From positions 1 to 64,000 of the forward strand of contig JAOEIQ010000010.1 in NCBI GenBank assembly GCA_026162565.1: DNA of 64,000 nucleotides. Direction: 5' to 3'. The position numbers and the translations under genes are program-made. The DNA is from Flavobacteriaceae bacterium NBU2973. GTDB taxonomy: Bacteria > Bacteroidota > Bacteroidia > Flavobacteriales > Flavobacteriaceae. Below the pieces are notes generated by a model that saw only the letters and a program-made list of their open reading frames with translations, made no database searches and had not been told where the DNA came from. Position 1 is the first letter of the stretch. Each line of letters starts with the position of its first letter. Shown here piece after piece: positions 31,252-40,665 of the stretch.

Positions 31252-31971
31252 ATGCTCCAAAACAAAGTTTTACTATATATAATAGTTGGTATTGCACTGA
31301 TGCATCTAGGATTTCAAATTTTAGGACATGAGGAATACTCTAGTTTAATTAGAGCCTTGATTGTTCCGTTACTTACAATTTTGTACGTTTTTAATAAAAG
31401 AATTAAAAAGTCAGTTTATTTGTTAAGCTTTTTAATTCTATACTCAATATCAGAGTTAATGGAGTTTTTTGTAGAGATATTATCTCATGATATTCTTTAT
31501 TTCTACGGTAACTCTTTTTATATCATGTCTTATGTGTTTTTAACAATAGAAATACTTAAGAGTATGAATAGTGAGTCTTTCTTTAAAAAATATTCTTTGC
31601 AAATAATTGTTTTATTGATATTAGATGTTCTATGTGTATATTACTTAACTGATGTAACTGGTTTTGAATTTGGTTACGAATTACTCTTTGAATTTGTGTA
31701 TAATGTTGTGATAATGTTCATGATGTCATTGGCATTACTTAATTTCTTTTCCAGAATGACTCATAAGTCCATGTATTTGTTTCTAGGCACTTTCTGTTTA
31801 GTGGCTTCAGAAATGCTAATTGTAGCTTATTATTACATTGATAGTAAAGTAGTATTTAGTAATACGTTTAGTATTTTGTTTTTGTTGGGATTTGCATTAA
31901 TATATCACCAATCCAGATTAAAACACCAGGAATTCAAATTTTTAGATCAACCAGTTAAAGCTTCTAATTAA
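31252..31971 (+). CDS. Multi-spanning membrane protein of unknown function
   Basis: A 239-residue very hydrophobic protein with seven or eight predicted transmembrane helices and almost no soluble loops; the C-terminus (HQSRLKHQEFKFLDQ) is charged and probably cytoplasmic. I do not recognise the family with confidence; the size and helix count resemble YhhN-like proteins, but no signature is clear. It stands alone behind a promoter with tandem 21-bp repeats and converges on the DoxX gene with an 8-base overlap. Confidence 0.7.
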   Translation: MLQNKVLLYIIVGIALMHLGFQILGHEEYSSLIRALIVPLLTILYVFNKRIKKSVYLLSFLILYSISELMEFFVEILSHDILYFYGNSFYIMSYVFLTIEILKSMNSESFFKKYSLQIIVLLILDVLCVYYLTDVTGFEFGYELLFEFVYNVVIMFMMSLALLNFFSRMTHKSMYLFLGTFCLVASEMLIVAYYYIDSKVVFSNTFSILFLLGFALIYHQSRLKHQEFKFLDQPVKASN

Positions 31972-32344
31972 GTTTTAAAAACGGGATATCTTTTCTGTAG
32001 ATATATAGTATCATTCCAGAAAGAATAAAAGTTACTACAGCTGTTGTAAATAATACTCCTCCATCACCTTTTACCTCAATTCCTAATTGCGTTAAATGCA
32101 TCATAATCGCTCCACCAATTAACCCTAAAGTTAATGTTGCTCCAGCCCAAACAGTTTTTGGGATTAATAATAAGATGCCAGCAATCAGTTCTAATATACC
32201 GATTCCAATTCTTCCAACAGGTTCTAAACCAACAGTCTCAAATATATAAACACTATCTGGATGAGCTGTAAATTTGAATCGTAAGGTTTGAATTAGTATA
32301 ACTGCTACTATAATTCTTAATACTAAAGGAATGTGTTTTTTCAT
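31964..32344 (-). CDS. DoxX family membrane protein
   Basis: A 126-residue protein with four transmembrane helices and the DoxX features LRIIVAVILIQTLRFKF near the start and GILELIAGILLLIP in helix two. DoxX-type proteins are linked to redox or quinone-dependent membrane processes, but no specific reaction can be assigned. It has no close partner on the same strand except the nucleotidase genes further on. Confidence 0.85.
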   Translation of the reverse strand: MKKHIPLVLRIIVAVILIQTLRFKFTAHPDSVYIFETVGLEPVGRIGIGILELIAGILLLIPKTVWAGATLTLGLIGGAIMMHLTQLGIEVKGDGGVLFTTAVVTFILSGMILYIYRKDIPFLKLN

Positions 32345-32396
32345 GTTTTTTGGTTTTAGTTAGCGCTTTAGTCGAGAGGAAATTTAGTTCATAACA

Positions 32397-33311
32397 TTAT
32401 ACAATAATTGTGGTTCCTTTTTCTTGTGTTTTCTCATGGGCATCAAAGTAAAAATCAATACGTCCTAGATACAGACCATAACAACCAACTTGATTTACTA
32501 AAACGTTTTTACCGACAGCATTTTTTTCAATTGTAGGTTTAGGTAAAAACGTATGCGTGTGACCACCAATTATTAAATCAATATTTTTTGTAGCTCTTGC
32601 AAGATTTAAATCACTTGCTTTTTCTGGAAAATTTCTATAGTAATAACCTAGGTGAGATAAGCAAATCACTAAATCACATTGTTCCTCTTCTTTAAGAATA
32701 CGACTCATGTCTTGAGCAATTTCAATTGGATTGAGATATTTAGTTTCTTTATACATACGTTTTTCAACTAAACCATCTAATTGTATACCTAAACCAAAAA
32801 CACCGACTTTAATTCCATTTTTAGTATAAATTTTATAGGGTTTTACATGAGTGTCTAAAACAGTGTTTTTAAAATCGTAATTAGCAGATAAAAAATCAAA
32901 TTTTGCATGCGGTAATTGAGCATTTAAACCATCAATACCATTATCAAAATCATGGTTTCCAATAGTGGCAGCATCATATTGAAGCATACTCATTAGCTTA
33001 AATTCTAATTCACCTCCATAATAATTAAAATATGGAGTTCCTTGAAAAATATCTCCAGCATCAAATAAAAGCGTATTTGGGTTTTCTTTTCTAATTGCAT
33101 CGACTAAAGCAGCTCGTCTTGCCACACCTCCTTTATTAGCATTTCTGCCATCATCAGGTCCAAAAGGATCTATATGACTATGTACATCGTTTGTATGTAA
33201 AATGGTGATGTGCTTTTTTGATGAGGAGTTAAAAGATTGTAAACTCAATCCACCTAAAGTTATAAATGCAGATGAGGCTATGGTTTGTTGTAAAAAATTA
33301 CGTCTTTTCAT
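32397..33311 (-). CDS. 5'-nucleotidase-type metallophosphatase, catalytic half
   Basis: A 304-residue exported metallophosphoesterase. A twin-arginine signal (KRRNFLQQ) opens it. The dimetal motifs follow in order: HTNDVHSH (about 36-43), DAGDIFQG (about 88), GNHDFDNG (about 120), SHLGYY (about 217) and GGHTHTF (about 246). These match the N-terminal domain of UshA-type 5'-nucleotidases. The substrate-binding C-terminal domain is encoded by the separate gene 4 bases upstream, so the enzyme is split. Confidence 0.9.
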   Translation of the reverse strand: MKRRNFLQQTIASSAFITLGGLSLQSFNSSSKKHITILHTNDVHSHIDPFGPDDGRNANKGGVARRAALVDAIRKENPNTLLFDAGDIFQGTPYFNYYGGELEFKLMSMLQYDAATIGNHDFDNGIDGLNAQLPHAKFDFLSANYDFKNTVLDTHVKPYKIYTKNGIKVGVFGLGIQLDGLVEKRMYKETKYLNPIEIAQDMSRILKEEEQCDLVICLSHLGYYYRNFPEKASDLNLARATKNIDLIIGGHTHTFLPKPTIEKNAVGKNVLVNQVGCYGLYLGRIDFYFDAHEKTQEKGTTIIV

Positions 33312-33315
33312 AATC

Positions 33316-34071
33316 TTATTTAAGTCTTATAAATCTGTTGTCTGTAACTGGATTTAAGGTGTCTTTTTTCTTAAAATAGTCTAATAAGGCATTTCTAACT
33401 TTATAGTCTAATACATAAAGAGAATCTCTTTTCTGAAAGAAATCCATACGATCACCACCATTAAACAAATAATCATTGGTTAAAACATTATAAGCTTTAG
33501 TATGATCTATCGGTTGTCCATTTATGGTAGCTTTGTTTAAACTGTAATCTTCATTTAATACAATGTTTAACCCGGCAATTGGGTGTGCTCGTTTAGCTAA
33601 TTGCAGATAGGTAACAAGCTCTTTTATGTGTTCTCCTTTTAAAGTTGCAACTACCAAACTGTTTTCAAAAGGCATAATTTGATAAGCCGTTCTGGCAGAA
33701 ATAGGTCCTTTAGAAATTATAGCCCTGATACCACCATGATTTAGTAATACTAAATCAATATTTTTACCTGTTCTTTTATTAAAAACAGGATTTGCTTGTT
33801 CTAAAGTAGCATCTGCAAATAAATTGCCAATAGCAGTATTATACTCACCATCTGTTTTTGAGTAGGTATCTACTGCATATGATATAACACTGTCTAAATT
33901 TTTATTTACATTTTCTCTGTAAGGTTTAATAAAGTCCTCAATGGTTTGAACTCCACTAATACTATCGTTAATAGATAGTCTTTCTCCTTTAATTTTTTCT
34001 AAATGATAGTCTTTTTTACAAGCCGTAATAAAAGTTAATACTACTAGTAAAATAATAATTCTATATTTCAT
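33316..34071 (-). CDS. 5'-nucleotidase C-terminal domain lipoprotein
   Basis: A 251-residue lipoprotein (lipobox ITAC) consisting of the substrate-recognition domain of UshA-type 5'-nucleotidases: NHGGIRA near residue 111, MPFENSLVV near 133 and YNVLTNDYLFNGGDRMDFF near 190-208, which would clamp the nucleotide base. It has no catalytic metal site of its own and is followed after 4 bases by the gene for the catalytic half. Together they probably release phosphate or nucleosides from extracytoplasmic nucleotides. Confidence 0.9.
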   Translation of the reverse strand: MKYRIIILLVVLTFITACKKDYHLEKIKGERLSINDSISGVQTIEDFIKPYRENVNKNLDSVISYAVDTYSKTDGEYNTAIGNLFADATLEQANPVFNKRTGKNIDLVLLNHGGIRAIISKGPISARTAYQIMPFENSLVVATLKGEHIKELVTYLQLAKRAHPIAGLNIVLNEDYSLNKATINGQPIDHTKAYNVLTNDYLFNGGDRMDFFQKRDSLYVLDYKVRNALLDYFKKKDTLNPVTDNRFIRLK

Positions 34072-34115
34072 GAATTAAGTCTGCTTATTTAGTGATTTTT
34101 TGCAAGTTCTTTTTC

Positions 34116-34123
34116 TAACTTTG
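34116..34123 (+). promoter_or_regulatory. Promoter -7 element of the DUF6913-dapA unit
   Basis: Exact TAACTTTG, 18 bases before the ATG at 34142. No well-placed -33 element was found. Confidence 0.45.
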
Positions 34124-34141
34124 TAGAAAGTATAAATATAA

Positions 34142-34660
34142 ATGTTTTTAAAGCGTTTTAAAGAAAAATCCAATAAGAAATACATGAACCAATTATTGGC
34201 TGCACGTAAAGTTGCAGTTTCTAATAATAAAGTGTCCTCAATTGGAGTTATTTTAAATTCTAATGAGTTTTCAGATTTAGAGGCTATTAGACGCTTTTTT
34301 AAAGATTTGAATGTAAAAGAGAATAGAACCAAGATTGTTTCTTTTGTTGATGATGAAAAATCTATTACGAATACTTGGGATACCTATTTCTACCCAAAAC
34401 AGTTTGGTTGGAGCGCTAAAATCACTAATGTAGCTTTAGAAGAATTTTTAAACACACCTTTTGATGTGCTTGTAAGTTTTTACACTAAATCTAATACAGA
34501 ACTGGATTTAGTAACAACGCTGTCTAAAGCTAATTTTAAAATTGGAATAAGTGATAATGATTCTAGATTGTACGATTTAATTATATATACAAACTCAAAT
34601 AATTTGAAATTATTTACAAAAGAAGTCGTCAAATACTTAAAACAACTAAATAAATTATAA
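34142..34660 (+). CDS. DUF6913-like protein
   Basis: A 172-residue soluble alpha/beta protein with a very basic N-terminus (FLKRFKEKSNKKY). It resembles the flavobacterial DUF6913 family, always short and without known function; no motif of catalytic type is visible. Its stop is directly followed by the dapA ATG, and this tight link to dapA is its main contextual clue. Confidence 0.7.
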   Translation: MFLKRFKEKSNKKYMNQLLAARKVAVSNNKVSSIGVILNSNEFSDLEAIRRFFKDLNVKENRTKIVSFVDDEKSITNTWDTYFYPKQFGWSAKITNVALEEFLNTPFDVLVSFYTKSNTELDLVTTLSKANFKIGISDNDSRLYDLIIYTNSNNLKLFTKEVVKYLKQLNKL

Positions 34661-35542
34661 ATGAACCAATTGCTAGGAACTGGAGTTGCTATTGTAACAC
34701 CTTTTAAAGACGATTTAAGTGTAGACCATGAAGCACTTGCAAATATTGTTAATTACAACATTGATAATGGTACTAATTATATCGTTATAAGTGGAACCAC
34801 TGGAGAAAGTGTTACTGTAAGTAAACAAGAAAAAAAGGACATTATAGTAACAATTTCTAAAGCAAATAATAATCGTGTTCCTATGGTTTTAGGTATTGGT
34901 GGCAATAACACTCTTGAAGTCATTGAAGAAATAAATAATACTGATTTATCATCAATGACTGCAATATTGTCTGTATCTCCTTATTACAGTAAACCAACTC
35001 AAGAAGGACTATATCAACATTTTAAAGCAATTGCAGAAGCGTGTCCTATTCCCATTATTTTATACAATGTTCCAGGTAGAACGTCTAAAAATATGGAACC
35101 AGAAACAACCTTGCGTTTAGCTAGAGATTTTAGTAATGTGGTAGCAGTAAAAGAAGCAGGTAATAATGTACAGCAGTATTTGGAGCTTATCAGGAATAAA
35201 CCAAAAGATTTTATGGTTATCTCTGGAGATGATGATCTAGCTTTAGGAGTTGCATTAGCGGGAGGTTCTGGAGTAATTTCTGTGATTGGTCAAGCATTAC
35301 CAAAAGAGTTTTCAAAGATGATTCAATTAGGTTTAGATGGTAAAGCTGAAGAGGCTTATGAGCTTCATTATAAATTAATGCCTATAACAAGTTTAATTTT
35401 TGAAGAAAATAATCCGGCTGGAATTAAGGCTGTATTAAAAGCATTAAATTTATGTAATGATACTGTGAGATTACCATTAGTAGAAGCAACTCAAAATCTT
35501 CAAACAAGAATAAAACAAGCAATTTTAGAACTACAAAATTAA
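34661..35542 (+). CDS. dapA: 4-hydroxy-tetrahydrodipicolinate synthase DapA
   Basis: Condenses pyruvate with aspartate semialdehyde, the first step committed to diaminopimelate and lysine. The TIM-barrel enzyme has the Schiff-base Lys164 (VAVKEAGNN), Tyr135 (ILYNVPGR) and the TTGES loop at 46-50. The 293-residue length is normal. dapF of the same pathway is 17 kb away in this window. Confidence 0.97.
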   Translation: MNQLLGTGVAIVTPFKDDLSVDHEALANIVNYNIDNGTNYIVISGTTGESVTVSKQEKKDIIVTISKANNNRVPMVLGIGGNNTLEVIEEINNTDLSSMTAILSVSPYYSKPTQEGLYQHFKAIAEACPIPIILYNVPGRTSKNMEPETTLRLARDFSNVVAVKEAGNNVQQYLELIRNKPKDFMVISGDDDLALGVALAGGSGVISVIGQALPKEFSKMIQLGLDGKAEEAYELHYKLMPITSLIFEENNPAGIKAVLKALNLCNDTVRLPLVEATQNLQTRIKQAILELQN

Positions 35543-35635
35543 AGGACAGTTAAATTAATTATAAAGTCTTGCTAACTGTAAAGAGGACAATTATTTTAGC
35601 CTTAAAATATTCTTTTAAAATCGATTAAATTTTAT

Positions 35636-35643
35636 TAATTTTG
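35636..35643 (+). promoter_or_regulatory. bamD promoter -7 element
   Basis: Exact TAATTTTG. Transcription would start around 35650, which excludes the in-frame TTG at 35648 and supports the ATG at 35660 with a leader of about 10 bases. Confidence 0.55.
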
Positions 35644-35659
35644 CACCTTGTCTAAAAAT

Positions 35660-36466
35660 ATGAAGAAGATACTGTTTATATTAGCAATAGTTTCAGTTAT
35701 AAGCTCTTGTAGTGATTTTCAAAAAGCGCTTAAATCTGAAGATATAGCAACTAAATTTAAAATGGGAGAGGAGCTTTACAATGAAGGTAAGTTTAGTAAA
35801 GCTAATAAACTATTTGTTCAAATAGTTCCTAATTACAGAGGCAAACCTCAAGCTGAAAAACTAATGTACATGTATAGTAAAAGTTTCTATGAAATGAAAG
35901 ACTATGTCCTAGCAGGTTATCAGTTTGAAAGATTTGAGCAAGCTTATGCCAATAGCGAAAAAGTTGAAGAAGCGGCATTTTTAGGTGCTAAAAGTTACTA
36001 TAACTTATCTCCTGTATTTACTAAAGACCAAACTGATACTAAAGAAGCTTTAGATAAATTACAAGCGTTTATAAACAAGTATCCAAACTCTTCGTATTTA
36101 GCAGAAGCAAATCAATTAGTTAAAGAATTAGATTATAAGCTAGAGCAAAAGGCGTTTGCTATTGCTAAACAATATAATCATATTTCAGATTACAAATCAT
36201 CAATTAAAGCGTTCGATAATTTTATAGTGGATTTTCCAGGATCTTCTCTTCGAAAAGATGCCTTATTTCACAGACTTGATGCAGCATACAAGCTAGCAAT
36301 TAATAGTGTGGAATATAAAAAAGAAGAACGTTTAAAAACAGCAGAATCTTACTTAAGTGCTTATAATGCAAAGTATAAAGATAATGATGAAGAGCGCGTA
36401 AAGGATTTGGAGAAGATTAAAGAAGAATTACAAGAAAACTTACAACAATACAATACAAAAAGTTAA
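35660..36466 (+). CDS. bamD: Outer membrane assembly lipoprotein BamD
   Basis: A 268-residue lipoprotein of the BAM complex, which inserts beta-barrel proteins in the outer membrane. Lipobox SSC near residue 17, then tetratricopeptide-like repeats: GEELYNEGKFSKANKLFVQIVPNYRGKPQAEKLMYM-type units spaced through the protein. The length is typical for Bacteroidota. It heads the operon bamD-rpoZ-coaBC-DUF4835, the usual flavobacterial order. Confidence 0.94.
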   Translation: MKKILFILAIVSVISSCSDFQKALKSEDIATKFKMGEELYNEGKFSKANKLFVQIVPNYRGKPQAEKLMYMYSKSFYEMKDYVLAGYQFERFEQAYANSEKVEEAAFLGAKSYYNLSPVFTKDQTDTKEALDKLQAFINKYPNSSYLAEANQLVKELDYKLEQKAFAIAKQYNHISDYKSSIKAFDNFIVDFPGSSLRKDALFHRLDAAYKLAINSVEYKKEERLKTAESYLSAYNAKYKDNDEERVKDLEKIKEELQENLQQYNTKS

Positions 36467-36476
36467 TATATAGACT

Positions 36477-36806
36477 ATGGATTTCAAAAAAACTGAAGCA
36501 GCACCAAGTACTATAACGTACAACAGAAACGAGATAGATCAGCCAACTGAAAATATCTACGAAGCAATTTCTGTTATCTCAAAAAGAGCAGAACAAATTA
36601 ATATTGAAATAAGAAAAGAGCTTATTGAGAAATTAGAAGAGTTTGCTACTTACAATGATAGTCTAGAAGAGATTTTCGAAAATAAAGAGCAAATAGAAGT
36701 ATCTAAATTTTACGAAAGACTACCAAAACCTCAAGCTTTAGCTATACAAGAGTGGTTAGAAAGTAAAATTTACTACAGAAATACTTCAGAAGACAATCAA
36801 GCATAA
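36477..36806 (+). CDS. rpoZ: RNA polymerase omega subunit, Bacteroidota type
   Basis: A 109-residue protein matching the RpoZ-like family of flavobacteria: NIYEAISVISKRAEQIN (about residues 26-42) corresponds to the RAxQI core helix that contacts beta-prime. The acidic C-terminal extension is usual for the group. Position between bamD and coaBC agrees with the usual neighbourhood, since rpoZ and coaBC are often adjacent. Confidence 0.88.
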   Translation: MDFKKTEAAPSTITYNRNEIDQPTENIYEAISVISKRAEQINIEIRKELIEKLEEFATYNDSLEEIFENKEQIEVSKFYERLPKPQALAIQEWLESKIYYRNTSEDNQA

Positions 36807-36810
36807 CAGC

Positions 36811-38022
36811 ATGTCTATATTAAGTGGCAAGAATATTCTATTAGGCATTACTGCTGGAATTGCCGCTTATAAAACTGCGTCTTTAGTTAGGCTTTTTATA
36901 AAAGCAGGAGCCAATGTAAAAGTTGTAATGACACCTGCTTCTAAAGACTTTGTTACACCATTAACCTTATCGACCTTATCGAAAAATCCAGTATATTCAT
37001 CTTTTACAAATGAAGACGATGAAAATGCCACTTGGAATAATCATGTAGAGTTGGGTCTCTGGGCAGATTTATTTTTAGTAGCTCCAGCTACAGCTAATAC
37101 ACTGTCTAAAATGGCAACAGGTAATAGTGATAACTTTCTATTAGCTACTTATTTATCTGCCAAATGCCCTGTTTATTTTGCTCCAGCCATGGATCTAGAT
37201 ATGTATAAACACCAATCCACTAAAAATACGTTTGATACTTTAATTGGTTTTGGTAACATAATGATTCCGGCAACAAGCGGAGAATTGGCAAGTGGATTAC
37301 ATGGAGAAGGTCGTATGACTGAACCTGAAGATATAGTATCCTTTATTGAAAATGATATTTTAAAAAAGCTTCCACTTAAAGGAAAGAAAGTTTTATTGAC
37401 TGCTGGACCAACTCATGAAGCATTAGATCCTGTTCGTTTTTTAGGTAATAGATCAACCGGAAAAATGGGTTTTGAAATTGCTAAAGCTATTGCTAATAAA
37501 GGTGCTGAAGTTATTTTAGTTACTGGTCCAACTCACCAAACACTATCTCACACTTTAGTAAACAGAATAGATGTTACATCTGCGCAAGAGATGTATGACG
37601 CTTGTCATAATCACTTTAAAGATGTTGATGCAGCTATTTTATCTGCAGCTGTTGCAGATTTTAAACCAACAAATGTAGCTGAACAGAAAATAAAAAAGAC
37701 TGGAGATTCGTTACAGATAGAATTAGTTAGAACTCAAGATATATTAGCCTCACTAGGAGACATAAAAAATAAACAGATTCTCATTGGCTTTGCGTTAGAA
37801 ACTAATAACGAAATTGAAAATGCAAAAGGAAAGCTAAAGAAAAAAAATCTAGATTTAATTGTGTTAAACTCCTTAAATGATAAAGGTGCAGGTTTTGGTG
37901 GTTCTACAAATAAAGTTACCTTTATAGATAAAAATGAATCTATAAAAGAGTTTGAACTTAAATCTAAAGCTGAAGTTGCTGAAGATTTAACTCGTGAAAT
38001 TATAAAATTATTAGATGCGTAA
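36811..38022 (+). CDS. coaBC: Bifunctional phosphopantothenoylcysteine decarboxylase/synthase
   Basis: Two consecutive steps of coenzyme A synthesis. The N-terminal flavin-dependent CoaC domain shows NHVELGLWADLFLVAPATANT with the catalytic His near residue 78 and PAMDLDMY near 127-134. The C-terminal CoaB domain starts about residue 190 (KKVLLTAGPTHEALDPVR) with AAVADFKP near 284 and the KIKK lysine near 297. The 403-residue length is normal. It overlaps the next gene by 8 bases. Confidence 0.96.
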   Translation: MSILSGKNILLGITAGIAAYKTASLVRLFIKAGANVKVVMTPASKDFVTPLTLSTLSKNPVYSSFTNEDDENATWNNHVELGLWADLFLVAPATANTLSKMATGNSDNFLLATYLSAKCPVYFAPAMDLDMYKHQSTKNTFDTLIGFGNIMIPATSGELASGLHGEGRMTEPEDIVSFIENDILKKLPLKGKKVLLTAGPTHEALDPVRFLGNRSTGKMGFEIAKAIANKGAEVILVTGPTHQTLSHTLVNRIDVTSAQEMYDACHNHFKDVDAAILSAAVADFKPTNVAEQKIKKTGDSLQIELVRTQDILASLGDIKNKQILIGFALETNNEIENAKGKLKKKNLDLIVLNSLNDKGAGFGGSTNKVTFIDKNESIKEFELKSKAEVAEDLTREIIKLLDA

Positions 38023-38902
38023 ATACCTATACATATTAACTTTTTTAATTACAGTTATTGGATACTCACAAGAACTTAATTGCGATGTTGTTGTTAATGC
38101 GCAACAAACTGGAAATGAAAACTTGCAATTATTTAAAAATTTAGAGCGTCAACTTAAAGAGTTTGTAAATAATCAAACTTGGACCAATAAAACGTTTAAA
38201 CCACAAGAGCGAATCTTGTGTAATATGGTTATTGTTATAGAAGACTACAATAGTGACTTATTTCAAGCCTCTATTCAAGTTCAAGCTTCACGTCCAGTTT
38301 ATGGTTCTTCTTTTGCGACACCTATTTATAATTTTAATGATAAAGACTTTTCTTTTCGTTATCTAGAATTTCAAAATTTGGTATATAATCCAAATCAATT
38401 CGAATCCAATTTAATGTCTGTAATTGCTTACCATGTTTATATGATTCTAGGTATGGATGCTGATACTTTTGAATTAAAAGGAGGAGAGGAGTATTATAAA
38501 CAAGCGCAAACGATTGTAAATTATTCACAACAAACTAACTTTCAAGGTTGGAAACCAGAAGATGGTTTGCAAACACGCTTCCAATTAGTAGAAAATATAT
38601 TATCTCCAACTTACAAAGAGTTTAGGAGTGTCATGTATAAATACCATATGGAAGGTTTAGATATTATGAGTGAAAAACCTCAAAACGGTAAACAAAATAT
38701 TGCTAATATAATTCAGCAGTTTTCTGTGATGAATAACAGAAGACCCAATTCATTGTTATTAAGAACATTTTTTGATACCAAAGCAGAAGAAATTGAAGAC
38801 ATTTTTTCTGGAGGTCCTAAAGTGAATATCACAAAAGTAGTATCTACTCTAAACAGAGTTGCTCCTTTACATTCTAGCAAGTGGAGAAATATTTCATTTT
38901 AG
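38015..38902 (+). CDS. DUF4835 secreted protein
   Basis: A 295-residue protein with an N-terminal signal (ends near GYSQ) and the DUF4835 pattern ELNCDVVVNAQQTGNENLQLFKNLERQL at the start of the mature part. The family is restricted to Bacteroidota, always follows coaBC and is of unknown function; a link to gliding or outer-membrane biogenesis has been guessed from its neighbours only. Overlaps coaBC, so it is translationally coupled. Confidence 0.88.
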   Translation: MRKYLYILTFLITVIGYSQELNCDVVVNAQQTGNENLQLFKNLERQLKEFVNNQTWTNKTFKPQERILCNMVIVIEDYNSDLFQASIQVQASRPVYGSSFATPIYNFNDKDFSFRYLEFQNLVYNPNQFESNLMSVIAYHVYMILGMDADTFELKGGEEYYKQAQTIVNYSQQTNFQGWKPEDGLQTRFQLVENILSPTYKEFRSVMYKYHMEGLDIMSEKPQNGKQNIANIIQQFSVMNNRRPNSLLLRTFFDTKAEEIEDIFSGGPKVNITKVVSTLNRVAPLHSSKWRNISF

Positions 38903-38966
38903 TATTGATAAACTTCTAATATTTGATTTTCTTTGTTAGCAACTAGAACTACTATTAATACAATCT

Positions 38967-40619
38967 ATGCTAACAGCTTTAACTATAAAAAATTACGCTT
39001 TAATAGATGATTTACAGATCACTTATAACTCTGGATTATCCATAATTACTGGAGAAACAGGAGCTGGTAAATCAATAGTTCTGGGAGCCTTATCTTTAAT
39101 ATTAGGAAAACGAGCCGATTTAAGTAGTGTAAAAAATGCTGAAAAAAAATGTATAGTTGAGGCTACTTTTGATATCGCCAATTATAGCTTAAAACCACTA
39201 TTTAAAAAACAAGATTTAGACTACGAAACCCAAACAATTGTTAGAAGAGAAATTTTACCGTCAGGAAAATCTCGAGCCTTTGTTAATGATTCGCCAGTAA
39301 ATTTAGATAGCTTAAAAGTATTAGGTAGTGCTTTGTTAGATATACACTCACAGCATCAAACTTTAGAATTAGTACAGGAAGGGTTTCAGTTTCAAATTAT
39401 AGATGCACTATCTAAAAATGCAAAGAATTTAGAAGTATATAAAGCAGAATTAAATCAATTTAAAAAGCTTGAAAAAGAATTAGAAAACTTAAAGACAAAT
39501 CGTTCGGAATTTACAAAAGAGCTTGATTATAATTCGTTTTTACTAAATGAGTTAGAAGAAGCTAAATTAGACACAGTTAATCTGTCTGATTTAGAAGAAA
39601 CTTTTGAGGAGCTTAATAATATTGAAGATATAAAAGAAAAACTATCACATTCTTATCAATTATTAAGCGATGAACAAATAGGAGTTTTAACAACACTTCG
39701 CGAAGTCAAAGATGTACTTTTTAAGTTAAGTCAAATATCTTCGAAATACAGAGAATTATCAGATAGAATAACGAGTAGTTATATTGAAGTAGATGATGTG
39801 TTTTCTGAAATTGAAGCAGCTCAAGATTCTATTGATGCTAATCCCGAACTATTAGATACTATTAATACTAAATTACAATTAATTAATGATTTGCTGCAAA
39901 AACATGCATCTTCATCAGTTGATGATTTAAAATTAATTAGAGATCAGTTAGCAGAGAAAGTATCAGTAACTCAAAATATCGATGAAGCCATTCAAAATAA
40001 AGAAAGAGAAATTGATGTTGCTATAAACAGTTTAGATCAATTATCAGAAGTTATTAGACAAAATAGATTGTCAATTATACCGAATTTAAAAAAGCAATTA
40101 GAGAGTTTATTACAAGATTTAGGCATGCCTAATGCTCAATTTAAAATAGTATTAAATCAAACAAACAACTATTTTAATAATGGTAAAGATTCACTTGAAT
40201 TTTTATTCTCTGCAAATAGAGGAAGCGATTTTAAAGAGCTTAAAAGGGTAGCATCTGGTGGAGAGCTCTCAAGAATTATGCTATCAATTAAATACATTTT
40301 ATCTAATTATGTAAAATTGCCTACTATAATATTTGATGAAATAGATACAGGAGTGTCTGGAGAAGTGTCTACACAAATAGCAAATATGCTTTTGAGTATG
40401 AGTAAAAACATGCAAGTGTTTTCAATCACACATTCTCCACAAATTGCAGCAAAAGGAGAAACCCATTATAAAGTTTTTAAAGAAGATGTTGGTAATATAA
40501 CTAGAACTAATCTTATAAAACTAAATAATGACGAGCGTATTGTTGAAATTGCTCAAATGCTTGGAGGTATTGAGTTGTCAAATTCTGCAATTGCGCATGC
40601 CAAACAATTATTGAATTAA
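38967..40619 (+). CDS. recN: DNA repair protein RecN
   Basis: An SMC-like ATPase that acts early in double-strand break repair. Walker A GETGAGKS is at residues 29-36, the signature VASGGELSRIMLS near 430 and Walker B TIIFDEIDTGVSG near 458, with a central coiled coil (about residues 145-370) lacking a hinge. The 550-residue length is normal. Last gene of the bamD-to-recN run, before monocistronic fabI. Confidence 0.96.
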   Translation: MLTALTIKNYALIDDLQITYNSGLSIITGETGAGKSIVLGALSLILGKRADLSSVKNAEKKCIVEATFDIANYSLKPLFKKQDLDYETQTIVRREILPSGKSRAFVNDSPVNLDSLKVLGSALLDIHSQHQTLELVQEGFQFQIIDALSKNAKNLEVYKAELNQFKKLEKELENLKTNRSEFTKELDYNSFLLNELEEAKLDTVNLSDLEETFEELNNIEDIKEKLSHSYQLLSDEQIGVLTTLREVKDVLFKLSQISSKYRELSDRITSSYIEVDDVFSEIEAAQDSIDANPELLDTINTKLQLINDLLQKHASSSVDDLKLIRDQLAEKVSVTQNIDEAIQNKEREIDVAINSLDQLSEVIRQNRLSIIPNLKKQLESLLQDLGMPNAQFKIVLNQTNNYFNNGKDSLEFLFSANRGSDFKELKRVASGGELSRIMLSIKYILSNYVKLPTIIFDEIDTGVSGEVSTQIANMLLSMSKNMQVFSITHSPQIAAKGETHYKVFKEDVGNITRTNLIKLNNDERIVEIAQMLGGIELSNSAIAHAKQLLN

Positions 40620-40620
40620 C

Positions 40621-40628
40621 TATCTTTG
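40621..40628 (+). promoter_or_regulatory. fabI promoter -7 element
   Basis: Exact TATCTTTG directly after the recN stop and 37 bases before the fabI ATG. Confidence 0.45.
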
Positions 40629-40665
40629 ATAAATATTTTAACTAATCAACTTATAAAACCATAAT

